NCBI GenBank assembly: GCA_934636435.1
Contig: CAKUAQ010000021.1
Coordinates: 1-35,384 of the forward strand
Reading direction: 5' to 3'
DNA: 35,384 bases
DNA from: an uncultured Eubacteriales bacterium
GTDB taxonomy: Bacteria; Bacillota; Clostridia; Oscillospirales; Acutalibacteraceae
Shown here: positions 1 through 6,576 of the stretch, one piece after another
Numbering within the stretch: position 1 is the first letter of the stretch
How the letters are laid out: every line of letters begins with the position of its first letter
Notes under the pieces: generated by a model
The model's input: only the letters and a program-made list of their open reading frames with translations
Told to the model about the DNA's origin: nothing
The model's database searches: none
Position numbers and translations under genes: made by a program

Positions 1-133
1 GCGCCAGCCGTTCATACAGCCATTCGTAATCCATGACCCTCTCGATTTTCCGCAGCAGATGGTTTTCCGGCACCAATGCATCCGGATCCGCCGTTACCTT
101 TTCTGCCCGCCCGTCCTTCCTCCATTGCTCCAC
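1..133 (-). mobile_element. IS1182-family transposase, N-terminal part (runs off window)
   Basis: The minus-strand frame from a GTG at 133 reads VEQWRKDGRAEKV, then LVPENHLLRKIERVMDYEWLYERLA up to the window edge. A Val-Pro-x-x-His-Leu-Leu-Arg-Lys-Ile block followed by a hydrophobic stretch is the typical start of IS1182-type DDE transposases (DUF772 region). No stop interrupts the visible part, so an intact copy could continue outside the window. The same start occurs in decayed form at 24544. A degenerate version of the upstream palindrome seen at 24549-24589 lies at about 138-178. The family call is fairly sure; whether the copy is complete cannot be judged here. Confidence 0.7.
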
Positions 134-235
134 GAACGCCCCGTTTCCTTTATTGTACCGGAAACAAGGCCGCTTGGGTAGTTCTTTGACAGACTGTGAT
201 TTTGCCGACTCCGGTCGGGCTTCGCCCTCCCTCCG

Positions 236-505
236 TCAGAAAAACCGGGCAGCTTCCGGCTCCCGGCGCTTCTGAATCGGCGATTTCCGGCCAAGGACGG
301 ACATCAGAATCCGGTTGGAGCGCCGTAAGTGCCGCTTTATTTGAAGCTGCAGAGCTTCGTAAGAACAGAACTTCAAATGGGTATAGAACCGCTCCCGATC
401 ATTCCTGCGGCTGCGTTCTGCCTTGCCGTTATGCCAGGGTATTTTCGGACGGGGATCCGGAATACGGACCGGGTGGTGTGCGCCTGTGCGCGGAGGCTTG
501 CTGAC
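236..505 (-). mobile_element. Transposase C-terminal remnant, rve/integrase-core type (IS481/IS3-like)
   Basis: The minus-strand frame contains IPWHNGKAERSRRNDRERFY, then a basic tail with KRHLRRSNRI and a stop at 236. The HNGKxERSxR block carries the last acidic residue of the DDE triad in integrase-core transposases. Only the C-terminal end is present, with no catalytic N-terminal part, so it is a fragment. Its tail is nearly the same as the fragment at about 15618-15720, which shows that two copies of one element family are in this window. It directly adjoins the IS1182 piece at 1-133, so the two elements are stacked. The exact IS family is inferred from the motif only. Confidence 0.65.
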
Positions 506-544
506 GCAATCGAAAAAAGCGGACATTTTACGGGATTTCCGGGC

Positions 545-573
545 TTGTATTTTGTTATAATCCGTGATATAAT
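545..573 (+). promoter_or_regulatory. Sigma-A-like promoter for eutS-eutP
   Basis: A TTGTAT -35 (545-550) and TATAAT -10 (568-573) are separated by 17 bp. A second TATAAT lies at 556-561. The first gene starts at 609 behind a purine-rich GAAGAAGAGGGGG ribosome binding site. Confidence 0.6.
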
Positions 574-608
574 GAATCTGTATTATGTAGGAAGAAGAGG
601 GGGTTTGC

Positions 609-968
609 ATGGACATTCAGGATAAAATGCGTCTGGTGCAGGAGTTGGTGCCGGGCAAGCAGATCACCATCTGTCATGTGATCGCCAACCCCGATGCGGT
701 GATTTATCGCAAGCTGGGGTTAGACCCGGCGGTGGATTACAGCCGGGCGGCCATCGGGATCGTCACCATGTCCCCCGCCGAAACCGCCATCATCGCCGGC
801 GACATTGCCATCAAGACCGCCGGTGTGGAGCTGGGCTTTGTGGATCGGTTCAGCGGTACGCTGATCGTCACCGGCCGGGTGTCCGAGGTGGATGCGGCGC
901 TGCGGGCGCTGACTGAGTATTGCCGGGATACCCTGGGCTTTACGGTGTGCGACATCACCCGCACATGA
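609..968 (+). CDS. eutS: Bacterial microcompartment shell protein, EutS/PduU type
   Basis: This 119-residue protein has the BMC-domain signature of the EutS/PduU subgroup: an N-terminal VQELVPGKQITICHVIANP segment (the circularly permuted start), then AAIGIVTMSPAETAIIAGDIAIKTAGVELGFVDRFSGTLIVTGRV. Such proteins form hexamers in the shell of ethanolamine or propanediol microcompartments. It is slightly longer than the usual ~111-116 residues because of an insert around residues 35-46 (YRKLGLDPAVDYS). It overlaps eutP by 4 bp (ATGA at 965-968), so the two are translationally coupled. No enzyme or other shell gene of a eut operon is nearby, so its role here is unclear. The fold assignment is firm; function in ethanolamine use is not shown. 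Confidence 0.85.
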   Translation: MDIQDKMRLVQELVPGKQITICHVIANPDAVIYRKLGLDPAVDYSRAAIGIVTMSPAETAIIAGDIAIKTAGVELGFVDRFSGTLIVTGRVSEVDAALRALTEYCRDTLGFTVCDITRT

Positions 969-1393
969 AAAAGATCATTCTCATGGGCCGGGTGTCCGCC
1001 GGAAAGACCACCCTCACTCAGGCGCTGCGGGGTGAGAGCATCCGCTATGCCAAGACCCAGTATGTCCACCATACCGATGTGGTCATCGACACCCCCGGCG
1101 AATATGCGGAGACGGCCCATCTGGGACGGGCGCTGGCACTGTATACCTATGAGGCGGATGTGGTGGGGCTGTTGCTCAGCGCCACCGAGCCGTACAGCCT
1201 GTATCCCCCTTGCGTGACCTCCTGCTGTAACCGGCCGGTCATCGGCATTGTCACCCATATCCACGCCCCCGACGGCGATCCCGCCCGGGCCGAGCGCTGG
1301 CTGCGGCTGGCGGGCTGCCGGACGGTGTTCCGGGTGGACAGCACCACCGGCGAGGGGGTGGATGCCATTCTCCGGTATTTGTCCGGGGAATAG
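965..1393 (+). CDS. eutP: EutP/PduV-family small GTPase
   Basis: This 142-residue P-loop protein is of the family found in ethanolamine and propanediol utilisation operons, often next to eutS. Visible motifs are GRVSAGKTT near residues 8-16 (Walker A) and DTPGEY (G3). The usual G4 motif TKxD reads THIH in IVTHIHAPDG, so nucleotide specificity may be relaxed or the protein may have changed its use. The start ATG overlaps the eutS stop. A strong terminator follows 38 bp after the stop, which closes the two-gene unit. The precise role of EutP is poorly settled; an acetate-kinase-like activity and a shell-assembly role have both been proposed for the family. Confidence 0.85.
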   Translation: MKKIILMGRVSAGKTTLTQALRGESIRYAKTQYVHHTDVVIDTPGEYAETAHLGRALALYTYEADVVGLLLSATEPYSLYPPCVTSCCNRPVIGIVTHIHAPDGDPARAERWLRLAGCRTVFRVDSTTGEGVDAILRYLSGE

Positions 1394-1430
1394 CGGATTT
1401 GGTCAGGTGAATCAGCGTTTGGATTTCTAA

Positions 1431-1459
1431 AGCACTCGGCGGGTGCCGGGTGCTTTTTT
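1431..1459 (+). terminator. Rho-independent terminator after eutP
   Basis: A 10-bp stem AGCACTCGGC / GCCGGGTGCT (one G-U pair) with a 4-nt loop is followed by TTTTT. Confidence 0.85.
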
Positions 1460-1569
1460 GCGCAATTTTTCTCCGTGGGCGGGCCGTATGCATCCGCGGC
1501 ATATGGCTGCCGTTGCGAAAAATTCAGCGGAAAATTTTCTGCGCAAGGCAGAAAAATCGAAAAAAGGGC

Positions 1570-1599
1570 TTGACTTATGGGGGACGGCTGTGGTATACT
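1570..1599 (+). promoter_or_regulatory. Sigma-A-like promoter for the rpmG-secE-nusG cluster
   Basis: TTGACT (1570-1575) and TATACT (1594-1599) are 18 bp apart. A leader of about 115 nt precedes the rpmG start at 1720. No other strong promoter is seen before rplK. Confidence 0.75.
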
Positions 1600-1719
1600 C
1601 GTTAATACCTCATAGGGGGTTTATTTTTTGTGCCCGTTTTTCGGGTGCTTTCCCTGCCGCAAGGCCATGAGGGAGGTTCACAAATATCCGGCTTCAGGTA
1701 AGCCAATGGAGGTACCGTT

Positions 1720-1881
1720 ATGAAAAATGGCAAGAGAGTCAAGATCACCCTCGCCTGCACCGAGTGCAAGCAGCGCAACTACAACACCACAAAGAACAAG
1801 CAGAACGACCCCGACCGTTTGGAGATGAGCAAGTATTGCCGCTTCTGCCGCAAGCACACCGCTCATCGGGAGACCAAGTAA
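1720..1881 (+). CDS. rpmG: Large ribosomal subunit protein bL33
   Basis: This 53-residue protein starts MKNGKRVKITLACTECKQRNY and ends YCRFCRKHTAHRETK. The paired CxEC and CRFC motifs are the zinc-binding (C+) form of bL33. The length is normal for the family. It starts behind GGAGG (1708-1712) and lies 33 bp upstream of secE, the standard rpmG-secE-nusG arrangement of Firmicutes. It sits at the exit-site side of the 50S subunit. Confidence 0.95.
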   Translation: MKNGKRVKITLACTECKQRNYNTTKNKQNDPDRLEMSKYCRFCRKHTAHRETK

Positions 1882-1914
1882 TTTCGGAGAATACACAGAC
1901 AGGAGGAAAACAGT

Positions 1915-2352
1915 ATGATTTTATGGGGATTCATTTTCCTGGTAGGCGGTTTTCTGACCAGCCTGATCCTGTTCCTCAGCAACCTGGATTTGTTCTCCCA
2001 AATGAAGAGCCTCGGATTCAACGGCTATGTGCAGGCCTTCTTTGACAAGGCGAACCTCACCACCGGTAAGGTGCTGTTCCTGATCGGTGTGGCGGCGTTC
2101 ATCCTGGGTCTGGTGCTGTATCTGGTCGGCCGCGCCAAGTGCAAGGCGGAGAACAACCCCGTGATCCCCGCAAAGGTCAGCAAGTTCTGCCGGGACACCA
2201 AGGGCGAGTTCAAGAAGATTGTATGGCCCACCTTCCCGTCGGTGGTGAAGAATACCGGCGTGACGCTGGCGATGTGCGCCCTGACGGCGGTCATCATCGT
2301 GGTGGTGGACATGGGCCTGGGTCAGCTGGTCAATCTGCTCCTCAATCTGTAA
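1915..2352 (+). CDS. secE: Preprotein translocase subunit SecE with extra N-terminal membrane region
   Basis: The last ~60 residues (86-145) are a normal SecE: an amphipathic stretch with EFKKIVWPT (98-106), then one membrane span at about 115-138. SecE holds the SecYEG protein-conducting channel together at the cytoplasmic membrane. Most Firmicutes SecE proteins are only 60-70 residues with one span. This one is 145 residues and has two further hydrophobic segments, at about 2-22 and 52-71, joined by a loop with LFSQMKSLGFNGY. The start ATG follows AGGAGG, and no ATG with a good site lies closer to the SecE core, so the extension is probably translated. The role of the extra segments is unknown; E. 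coli SecE also has two extra spans but of unrelated sequence. Confidence 0.88.
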   Translation: MILWGFIFLVGGFLTSLILFLSNLDLFSQMKSLGFNGYVQAFFDKANLTTGKVLFLIGVAAFILGLVLYLVGRAKCKAENNPVIPAKVSKFCRDTKGEFKKIVWPTFPSVVKNTGVTLAMCALTAVIIVVVDMGLGQLVNLLLNL

Positions 2353-2367
2353 AGGAGCGGTGGCACG

Positions 2368-2889
2368 ATGGACGAACAGGCAAAGTGGTATGTGGTACAC
2401 ACCTTTTCCGGCTATGAGAACAAGGTAGCCACCAATCTGGAGAAGATCGTCGAGAATCGGCACCTGCAGGATTGGATCCATGAGGTGCGGATCCCCACTG
2501 AGACGGTGTCCGAGGTCAAGGACGGCGTGCGCAAGGATGTGGAGCGTAAGATCTTCCCCGGCTACGTGCTGGTGAAGATGGTCATGAGCGACGACAGCTG
2601 GTTTGTGGTGCGCAATGTGCGGGGCTGCACCGGTTTTGTGGGGCCCAATGGCAAGCCCGTGCCGCTGACCGAGCAGGAGCTGGCCAATCTCGGCGTGGAA
2701 AAGAAAGAGGTTGTGGTCGATTACACCGTGGGCGATACCGTGCATATCACGGACGGTCCGCTGGAGAATTTCTCCGGTGTGGTGGAGGAGATCGACCAGG
2801 AGAAAAACATGGTCAAGGTGACCATCTCCATGTTCGGCCGGGAAACCTCGGTGGAGCTGGAGCTGGATCAGGTGGAGCGGATGGATTGA
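2368..2889 (+). CDS. nusG: Transcription termination/antitermination factor NusG
   Basis: This 173-residue protein has an N-terminal NGN domain (WYVVHTFSGYENKVATNLEKIVENR, then KIFPGYVLVKM and the WFVVRNVRGCTGFVG block) and a C-terminal KOW domain (VGDTVHITDGPLENFSGVVEEIDQEKNMVKV). It binds RNA polymerase and couples transcription to Rho or to ribosomal protein S10. It follows secE by 15 bp and precedes rplK, the canonical order. Length and motifs are normal. Confidence 0.95.
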   Translation: MDEQAKWYVVHTFSGYENKVATNLEKIVENRHLQDWIHEVRIPTETVSEVKDGVRKDVERKIFPGYVLVKMVMSDDSWFVVRNVRGCTGFVGPNGKPVPLTEQELANLGVEKKEVVVDYTVGDTVHITDGPLENFSGVVEEIDQEKNMVKVTISMFGRETSVELELDQVERMD

Positions 2890-2910
2890 TTCGCCGCAAC
2901 AGCAGAAAGT

Positions 2911-2996
2911 ACGGGGGCGGCTGCCCCCTTACCCGTGCGCCGGACACTCTTCCGGCTGTGGGAGGAGCGTGAGACACGCGCTCCGACGGACCACGA
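2911..2996 (+). promoter_or_regulatory. rplK leader with hairpin and candidate L1-binding element
   Basis: The nusG-rplK spacer holds a GGGGGC-GGCT-GCCCCC hairpin (about 2914-2929), then an element that begins GTGGGAGG at 2958 and closes with ACCAC at 2990-2994, enclosing a GGAGCG/CGCTCC stem. The same GTGGGAGG...ACCAC frame recurs before rplA. Paired elements of this kind before rplK and rplA in Firmicutes are thought to bind ribosomal protein L1 for autoregulation. Binding here is inferred from form and position. Confidence 0.5.
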
Positions 2997-3017
2997 TTTT
3001 TGGAGGTGCGATAGAAA

Positions 3018-3443
3018 ATGGCTCAGAAAATTACCGGTTACATCAAGCTGCAGATCCCGGCAGGCAAAGCGACTCCGGCTCCCCCGGTAGGTCCTGCGTT
3101 GGGTCAGCACGGCGTCAACATCATGTCCTTTACGAAGGAATTTAACGAGCGTACCAAGAATGAAGTGGGGATGATCATTCCCGTCGTCATCACCGTGTAT
3201 GCCGACCGTTCCTTTACCTTCATCACCAAGACTCCCCCCGCTGCCGTGCTGCTGAAGAAGGCTGCCGGCATCGACAAGGCGTCCGGTGTCCCGAACAAGA
3301 CCAAGGTGGCGCAGGTCACGAAAGAGCAGATCCGCAAGATCGCCGAGACCAAAATGCCCGATTTGAACGCAGCCAGCGTCGAGAGTGCCATGAGCATGAT
3401 CGCCGGCACGGCGCGCAGCATGGGCATCACGGTGACCGACTGA
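3018..3443 (+). CDS. rplK: Large ribosomal subunit protein uL11
   Basis: This 141-residue protein starts MAQKITGYIKLQIPAGKATPAPPVGPALGQHGVNIMSFTKEFN, the very conserved uL11 N-terminus, and ends with the rRNA-binding domain (GTARSMGITVTD). It forms the GTPase-associated centre with 23S rRNA and is needed for the stringent response. The start follows GGAGGTG. It is followed by rplA in the usual L11 operon. Confidence 0.96.
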   Translation: MAQKITGYIKLQIPAGKATPAPPVGPALGQHGVNIMSFTKEFNERTKNEVGMIIPVVITVYADRSFTFITKTPPAAVLLKKAAGIDKASGVPNKTKVAQVTKEQIRKIAETKMPDLNAASVESAMSMIAGTARSMGITVTD

Positions 3444-3461
3444 TCTTCGACGGATAACCCC

Positions 3462-3494
3462 GTGGGAGGAACCCTGAAATTCCGATTTTACCAC
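3462..3494 (+). promoter_or_regulatory. Candidate L1-binding element before rplA
   Basis: GTGGGAGG (3462-3469) and TTTTACCAC (ending 3494) pair as GTGG/CCAC around an internal loop. The element ends just before the rplA ribosome binding site GGAGG (3498-3502), so protein binding could block translation. It repeats the frame of the element at 2958-2994. Confidence 0.5.
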
Positions 3495-3511
3495 AATGGA
3501 GGAAACAACCA

Positions 3512-4204
3512 ATGAAACATGGGAAGAAATATGTCGAGAGCGCTAAGCTCATCGACCGCAGTGTACAGTATGACGTGCCGGAGGCTCTCGACCTGACGGT
3601 CAAGACCGGCAAGGCCAAGTTTGATGAGACGGTGGAAGTGCACGTCCGTCTGGGCGTGGATGGCCGTCATGCCGACCAGCAGGTGCGCGGCGCCATCGTG
3701 CTGCCCAACGGCACCGGTAAGACTGTCCGGGCGCTGGTTTTTGCTAAGGGCGATAAGGTGCAGGCGGCTTTGGATGCCGGCGCGGATTATGCCGGTGCGG
3801 AGGATCTGGTTGCCAAGATTCAGGGCGGCTGGATGGATTTCGACGTGGTGATCGCCAGCCCGGATATGATGGGTCTGGTGGGCCGTCTCGGTAAGGTGCT
3901 GGGTCCCCGCGGCCTGATGCCCAACCCCAAGGCCGGTACCGTCACCCCCGACGTGGCGAAGGCAGTGACCGACGCCAAGGCCGGTAAGATCGAATACCGT
4001 CTGGATAAGACCAACATCATCCACTGCCCCATCGGCAAGGTGTCCTTCGGCGCCGAGAAGCTCCAGGAGAACTTTGACGCGCTGCTGGGTGCGATTGTGC
4101 GTGCCAAGCCCGCCGCTGCCAAGGGTCAGTATATCAAGTCCTGCACCGTGGTATCCACCATGGGCCCCGGTGTGAAGATCAACCCCGCCAAACTGGGCGG
4201 CTGA
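3512..4204 (+). CDS. rplA: Large ribosomal subunit protein uL1
   Basis: This 230-residue protein is of normal length. The signatures GTGKTVRALVFAKGDK and MGLVGRLGKVLGPRGLMPNPKAGTVTPDV are the uL1 hallmark. It binds the L1 stalk of 23S rRNA, assists tRNA release, and in many bacteria represses its own operon by binding mRNA. It starts MKHGKKYVESAKLID behind GGAGG and follows rplK by 68 bp. Confidence 0.96.
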   Translation: MKHGKKYVESAKLIDRSVQYDVPEALDLTVKTGKAKFDETVEVHVRLGVDGRHADQQVRGAIVLPNGTGKTVRALVFAKGDKVQAALDAGADYAGAEDLVAKIQGGWMDFDVVIASPDMMGLVGRLGKVLGPRGLMPNPKAGTVTPDVAKAVTDAKAGKIEYRLDKTNIIHCPIGKVSFGAEKLQENFDALLGAIVRAKPAAAKGQYIKSCTVVSTMGPGVKINPAKLGG

Positions 4205-4309
4205 TCGGTTTTCGGCTATCGCGGCTTGTGCGGATCGCCGCATCGGACGTTTCGGTCCGTCATGGGGCGATTCTTCAGGCTGTGTAGTATAAATACGGTT
4301 GCTGTTCTT

Positions 4310-4463
4310 CCACAGACAGCAGGTGCGTAACCCGTCGGGTCATGCGTAAAGCGTCCTTGTGGCGCGCCTGCCGAGGAGTGAAACAAAGCCCTGTCCGCGC
4401 TTTTATGCGGAAAACGGTGCGTTTTTCACCTCTCCTGTGGAATCACGGGAGAGGTTTTCTTTT
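4310..4463 (+). ncRNA. Ribosomal protein L10 leader with attenuator
   Basis: The 301-bp rplA-rplJ spacer carries a structured leader: a GACAGCAGGTGCG segment at about 4314, further pairing segments, and an 11-bp stem CCTCTCCTGTG / CACGGGAGAGG (4429-4439 and 4444-4454) followed by TTTTCTTTT. Firmicutes rplJ-rplL transcripts usually begin with an L10 leader to which the L10(L12)4 complex binds, causing termination. Position and terminator fit this well. I did not fold the full aptamer. A TATAAA at 4288-4293 could be a -10 but has no clear -35. Confidence 0.65.
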
Positions 4464-4505
4464 GGGATGAATGGCGATCATCCTGTATTCGGAGGTGAAA
4501 TCATT

Positions 4506-5078
4506 ATGCCCAGCGAGAAAGTTCTGCAAGAAAAGCAAGCCTTCGTGGCGGATCTGACCAAAAAGATCCAGGGCGCCGTCTCCGGTGTGATCGTGGATTA
4601 CAGCGGTATCACCGTGGCGGACGATACGGCGCTGCGCCGTAAGCTGCGTGAGGCCGGCGTTGAGTATTCCGTTGTCAAGAACACCCTGCTTAAGCGTGCC
4701 GTGGATGCGGCCGAGATGGCCGGGCTGGACGACGTGCTCAGCGGCACCACTGCTCTGGCGCTCAGCGACGATTATGTGGCTGCCGCCAAGATCCTGTGCG
4801 GGTATGCCGAGGGTAAGGACAATTTCAAGGTCAAGGCCGGCTTTATGGATGGCGCTGTCATCGATGCCGCCAAGGTCATTGAGCTGTCCAAGCTGCCGTC
4901 CAAGGAGGGCCTGCTCTCCATGCTGCTCAGCGTGCTGAACGGACCCATCCGTGGTCTGGCTGTCGCTCTGAAGGCTGTTTCCGAGAAGGAGCCGGCCGCC
5001 GAGGAGGCAGCACCTGCCGAGGAGGCCGCTGCCCCTGTTGAAGAGGCTGCTCCCGCCGAAGCCCCCGCCGCCGAATAA
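4506..5078 (+). CDS. rplJ: Large ribosomal subunit protein uL10
   Basis: This 190-residue protein starts MPSEKVLQEKQAFVADLTKKIQGAVSGVIVDYSGITV. The ATG at 4506 is chosen because GGAGGTG lies 8 bp upstream and the frame further upstream runs through the leader terminator. Residues 1-~165 are the rRNA-binding and L12-binding region (SVVKNTLLKRA is typical). The last ~25 residues are an Ala-Glu-Pro-rich tail (EEAAPAEEAAAPVEEAAPAEAPAAE), a low-complexity addition common in GC-rich Clostridia. It forms the base of the L7/L12 stalk. Confidence 0.95.
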   Translation: MPSEKVLQEKQAFVADLTKKIQGAVSGVIVDYSGITVADDTALRRKLREAGVEYSVVKNTLLKRAVDAAEMAGLDDVLSGTTALALSDDYVAAAKILCGYAEGKDNFKVKAGFMDGAVIDAAKVIELSKLPSKEGLLSMLLSVLNGPIRGLAVALKAVSEKEPAAEEAAPAEEAAAPVEEAAPAEAPAAE

Positions 5079-5153
5079 GCGGCTGCCCGTTATCATTGGT
5101 CTGCATACAGACCCGGGCACAACAAAATCATCATGTATTGGAGGAAATGAATC

Positions 5154-5522
5154 ATGTCTGAGAAAATCACTGCTATGATCGAGGAGATCAAGGCTCTGAC
5201 CGTTCTGGAGCTGGCCGATCTGGTCAAGGCGATTGAGGAGGAGTTCGGTGTTTCCGCCGCGGCTCCCGTGGCTGTGGCTGCAGCCGCCGCTGCTCCCGCT
5301 GCCGAGGAAAAGACCGAGTTCGACGTGGTGCTGGTTGAGGCCGGCGCTGCCAAGATCGGTGTCATCAAGGTTGTTCGCGAGATCACCGGCCTGGGTCTGA
5401 AAGAGGCCAAGGAGCTGGTTGACGGCGCTCCCAAGGCGGTTAAGACCGGCGTGTCCAAGGACGACGCCGAGGCTGCTAAGGCGAAGCTGGAAGAAGCCGG
5501 CGCTAAGGTTGAGTTGAAATAA
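5154..5522 (+). CDS. rplL: Large ribosomal subunit protein bL12 (L7/L12)
   Basis: This 122-residue protein has an N-terminal dimerisation domain (ITAMIEEIKALTVLELADLVKAIEEEFGV), an Ala-rich hinge (AAAPVAVAAAAAAPAAEE), and the C-terminal factor-binding domain with KIGVIKVVREITGLGLKEAKELVDGAPKAVK. It recruits translation GTPases to the ribosome. It starts behind GGAGG. Usually rpoB-rpoC follow rplL in Firmicutes, but here repeats and a terminator follow and no RNA polymerase gene is seen. Confidence 0.96.
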   Translation: MSEKITAMIEEIKALTVLELADLVKAIEEEFGVSAAAPVAVAAAAAAPAAEEKTEFDVVLVEAGAAKIGVIKVVREITGLGLKEAKELVDGAPKAVKTGVSKDDAEAAKAKLEEAGAKVELK

Positions 5523-5524
5523 AT

Positions 5525-5587
5525 TTCAACCCGCCTGCAAGTGAATGTAGCTCGGTTGAAGTGAGTTCAACCCGCCTGCAAGTGAAT
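5525..5587. repeat. Two direct 22-bp repeats after rplL
   Basis: A 22-bp unit beginning TTCAACCCGCC occurs exactly at 5525-5546 and at 5566-5587. The spacer contains GGTTGAA (5554-5560), which pairs with the start of the second copy (TTCAACC, 5566-5572). The first copy begins three bases after the rplL stop. Confidence 0.8.
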
Positions 5588-5594
5588 ATGCCCC

Positions 5595-5633
5595 CCGGTT
5601 GGACTTTGAGCCAGTGGGACAAAGTCCAACCGG
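5595..5633. repeat. Perfect 14-bp inverted repeat
   Basis: CCGGTTGGACTTTG (5595-5608) and its exact complement (5620-5633) flank an 11-nt loop. No T-run follows, so this is not a classic terminator. It may be an mRNA-end hairpin or a dispersed intergenic repeat. Confidence 0.8.
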
Positions 5634-5797
5634 AATTGAAGTGTATTGCAGCTTGAGTTGCCATAATTGCGGCTTGGTTCGGGGTGGAGCTCACGCGAGC
5701 GAAGAGCTCTGCCTTTCAAACGGAGCAGATTTCGACTGGCTTTTCAGCCGTATTGTCGGCGTCGGAACTGTCTCGACGCCGCCGGCAAGCAAAACAG

Positions 5798-5843
5798 AAG
5801 AGGTCCGGGGAATCGCAGGAATGCGGTTTCCCGGACCTCTTTT
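5798..5843 (+). terminator. Terminator of the ribosomal protein operon (probably bidirectional)
   Basis: The 11-bp arms AGAGGTCCGGG (5799-5809) and CCCGGACCTCT (5830-5840) enclose an inner CGCA/TGCG hairpin. TTTT follows on the plus strand and AA precedes it. It lies 276 bp after rplL. Confidence 0.8.
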
Positions 5844-6173
5844 ATTGCCTTTGAAAACCACCGATTACGCCCGGAGGGGGCATCCCGTAAAAGCTTTAGT
5901 TTCAAGCATCCGGCGAAGTGAGTTGGTAATACCTGCCCAACAAATGCATATACACTCGACAAAAACGGCAGATGTCCGTTTGCGGGCGGCGATACATTTG
6001 AGGCAAGTGAAAGATAATGCAGCGCATCTTTAGATGCCGGTCGGTAAAAGTCCTTTGGGGGCTTATTCAAGCCACCGGCTAAGCCGGTGGTGGCCACGCG
6101 AATTTTCGGTCGGGAGTCCCCGCCGGCAGCGGTAATCGGCGGGGGACACCGGATGATCCGCACCGGCATCGTT
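5844..6173. other. Gene-poor spacer with a 9-bp palindrome
   Basis: No gene is supported here. A perfect inverted repeat CCACCGGCT-A-AGCCGGTGG lies at 6072-6090; such short palindromes often mark ends of IS200/IS605-type elements, but no transposase is present. A further stem pairs the CCCCGCCG and CGGCGGGG segments at about 6116-6145, just beyond the end of the MATE remnant. Confidence 0.5.
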
Positions 6174-6405
6174 TCAAATCAGCCGGAACTGTGTCCACTT
6201 GCCGGATCTCAGCCGCCGAATGAAAAGCGCACTGCGCAGTATTAGGTCCACGCTCATGCCGATGGCGGCCCCAATGCCCCCCCGCCCAGCCACAGGCCGA
6301 ACAGCGCCGAAAAAAAGTGCCGCGCGACGATGGCCAGCGCGATGGACACAATCATGGCGAATTTCACATCCCCTGCGGCACGAAGCCTGCCGCAGCCGGG
6401 ATATG
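6174..6405 (-). pseudogene. C-terminal remnant of a MATE-family efflux transporter
   Basis: On the minus strand, RLRAAGDVKFAMIVSIALAI followed by FSALFGLWLGGG matches the region of MATE (NorM/DinF-type) transporters that reads RAAGDVKF. After a run of G bases near 6279-6285 the frame shifts and continues as AAIGMSVDLILRSALFIRRLRSGKW to a stop at 6174. The last transmembrane helices and the usual tail are thus present but in two frames. The N-terminal ~350 residues are missing, so the gene is both truncated and frameshifted. The frameshift could in part be a sequencing error in the G-run, but the truncation could not. Confidence 0.75.
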
Positions 6406-6576
6406 GTCGAAGTCGGTCAAGCCCGCACGAAAACCGGCAGCCCAGACAAATCAATCGAATCGCTAAAAACCGCTGCGAGTCGATCCCGCGCCGCGCCACA
6501 CCGTGCGGCCGTCCGGCAAACTTCCCCCAGCCGCCGCGGGGCGACACCGCAGCCGGCCATCCGGGCGCGGCTTTTG

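Noticed and set aside
4359..4505. N-terminal extension of L10 by 49 codons
   Set aside because: The extension reads through the leader attenuator; the ATG at 4506 has the good ribosome binding site and matches the family start.
5525..5587. Direct repeats as a CRISPR array
   Set aside because: Only two units with a ~20-bp spacer that itself pairs with the repeat; no cas genes.
5744..6169. Minus-strand frame of 141 codons downstream of the ribosomal operon
   Set aside because: It runs through the strong terminator at 5798-5843, has no ribosome binding site and no recognisable domain.
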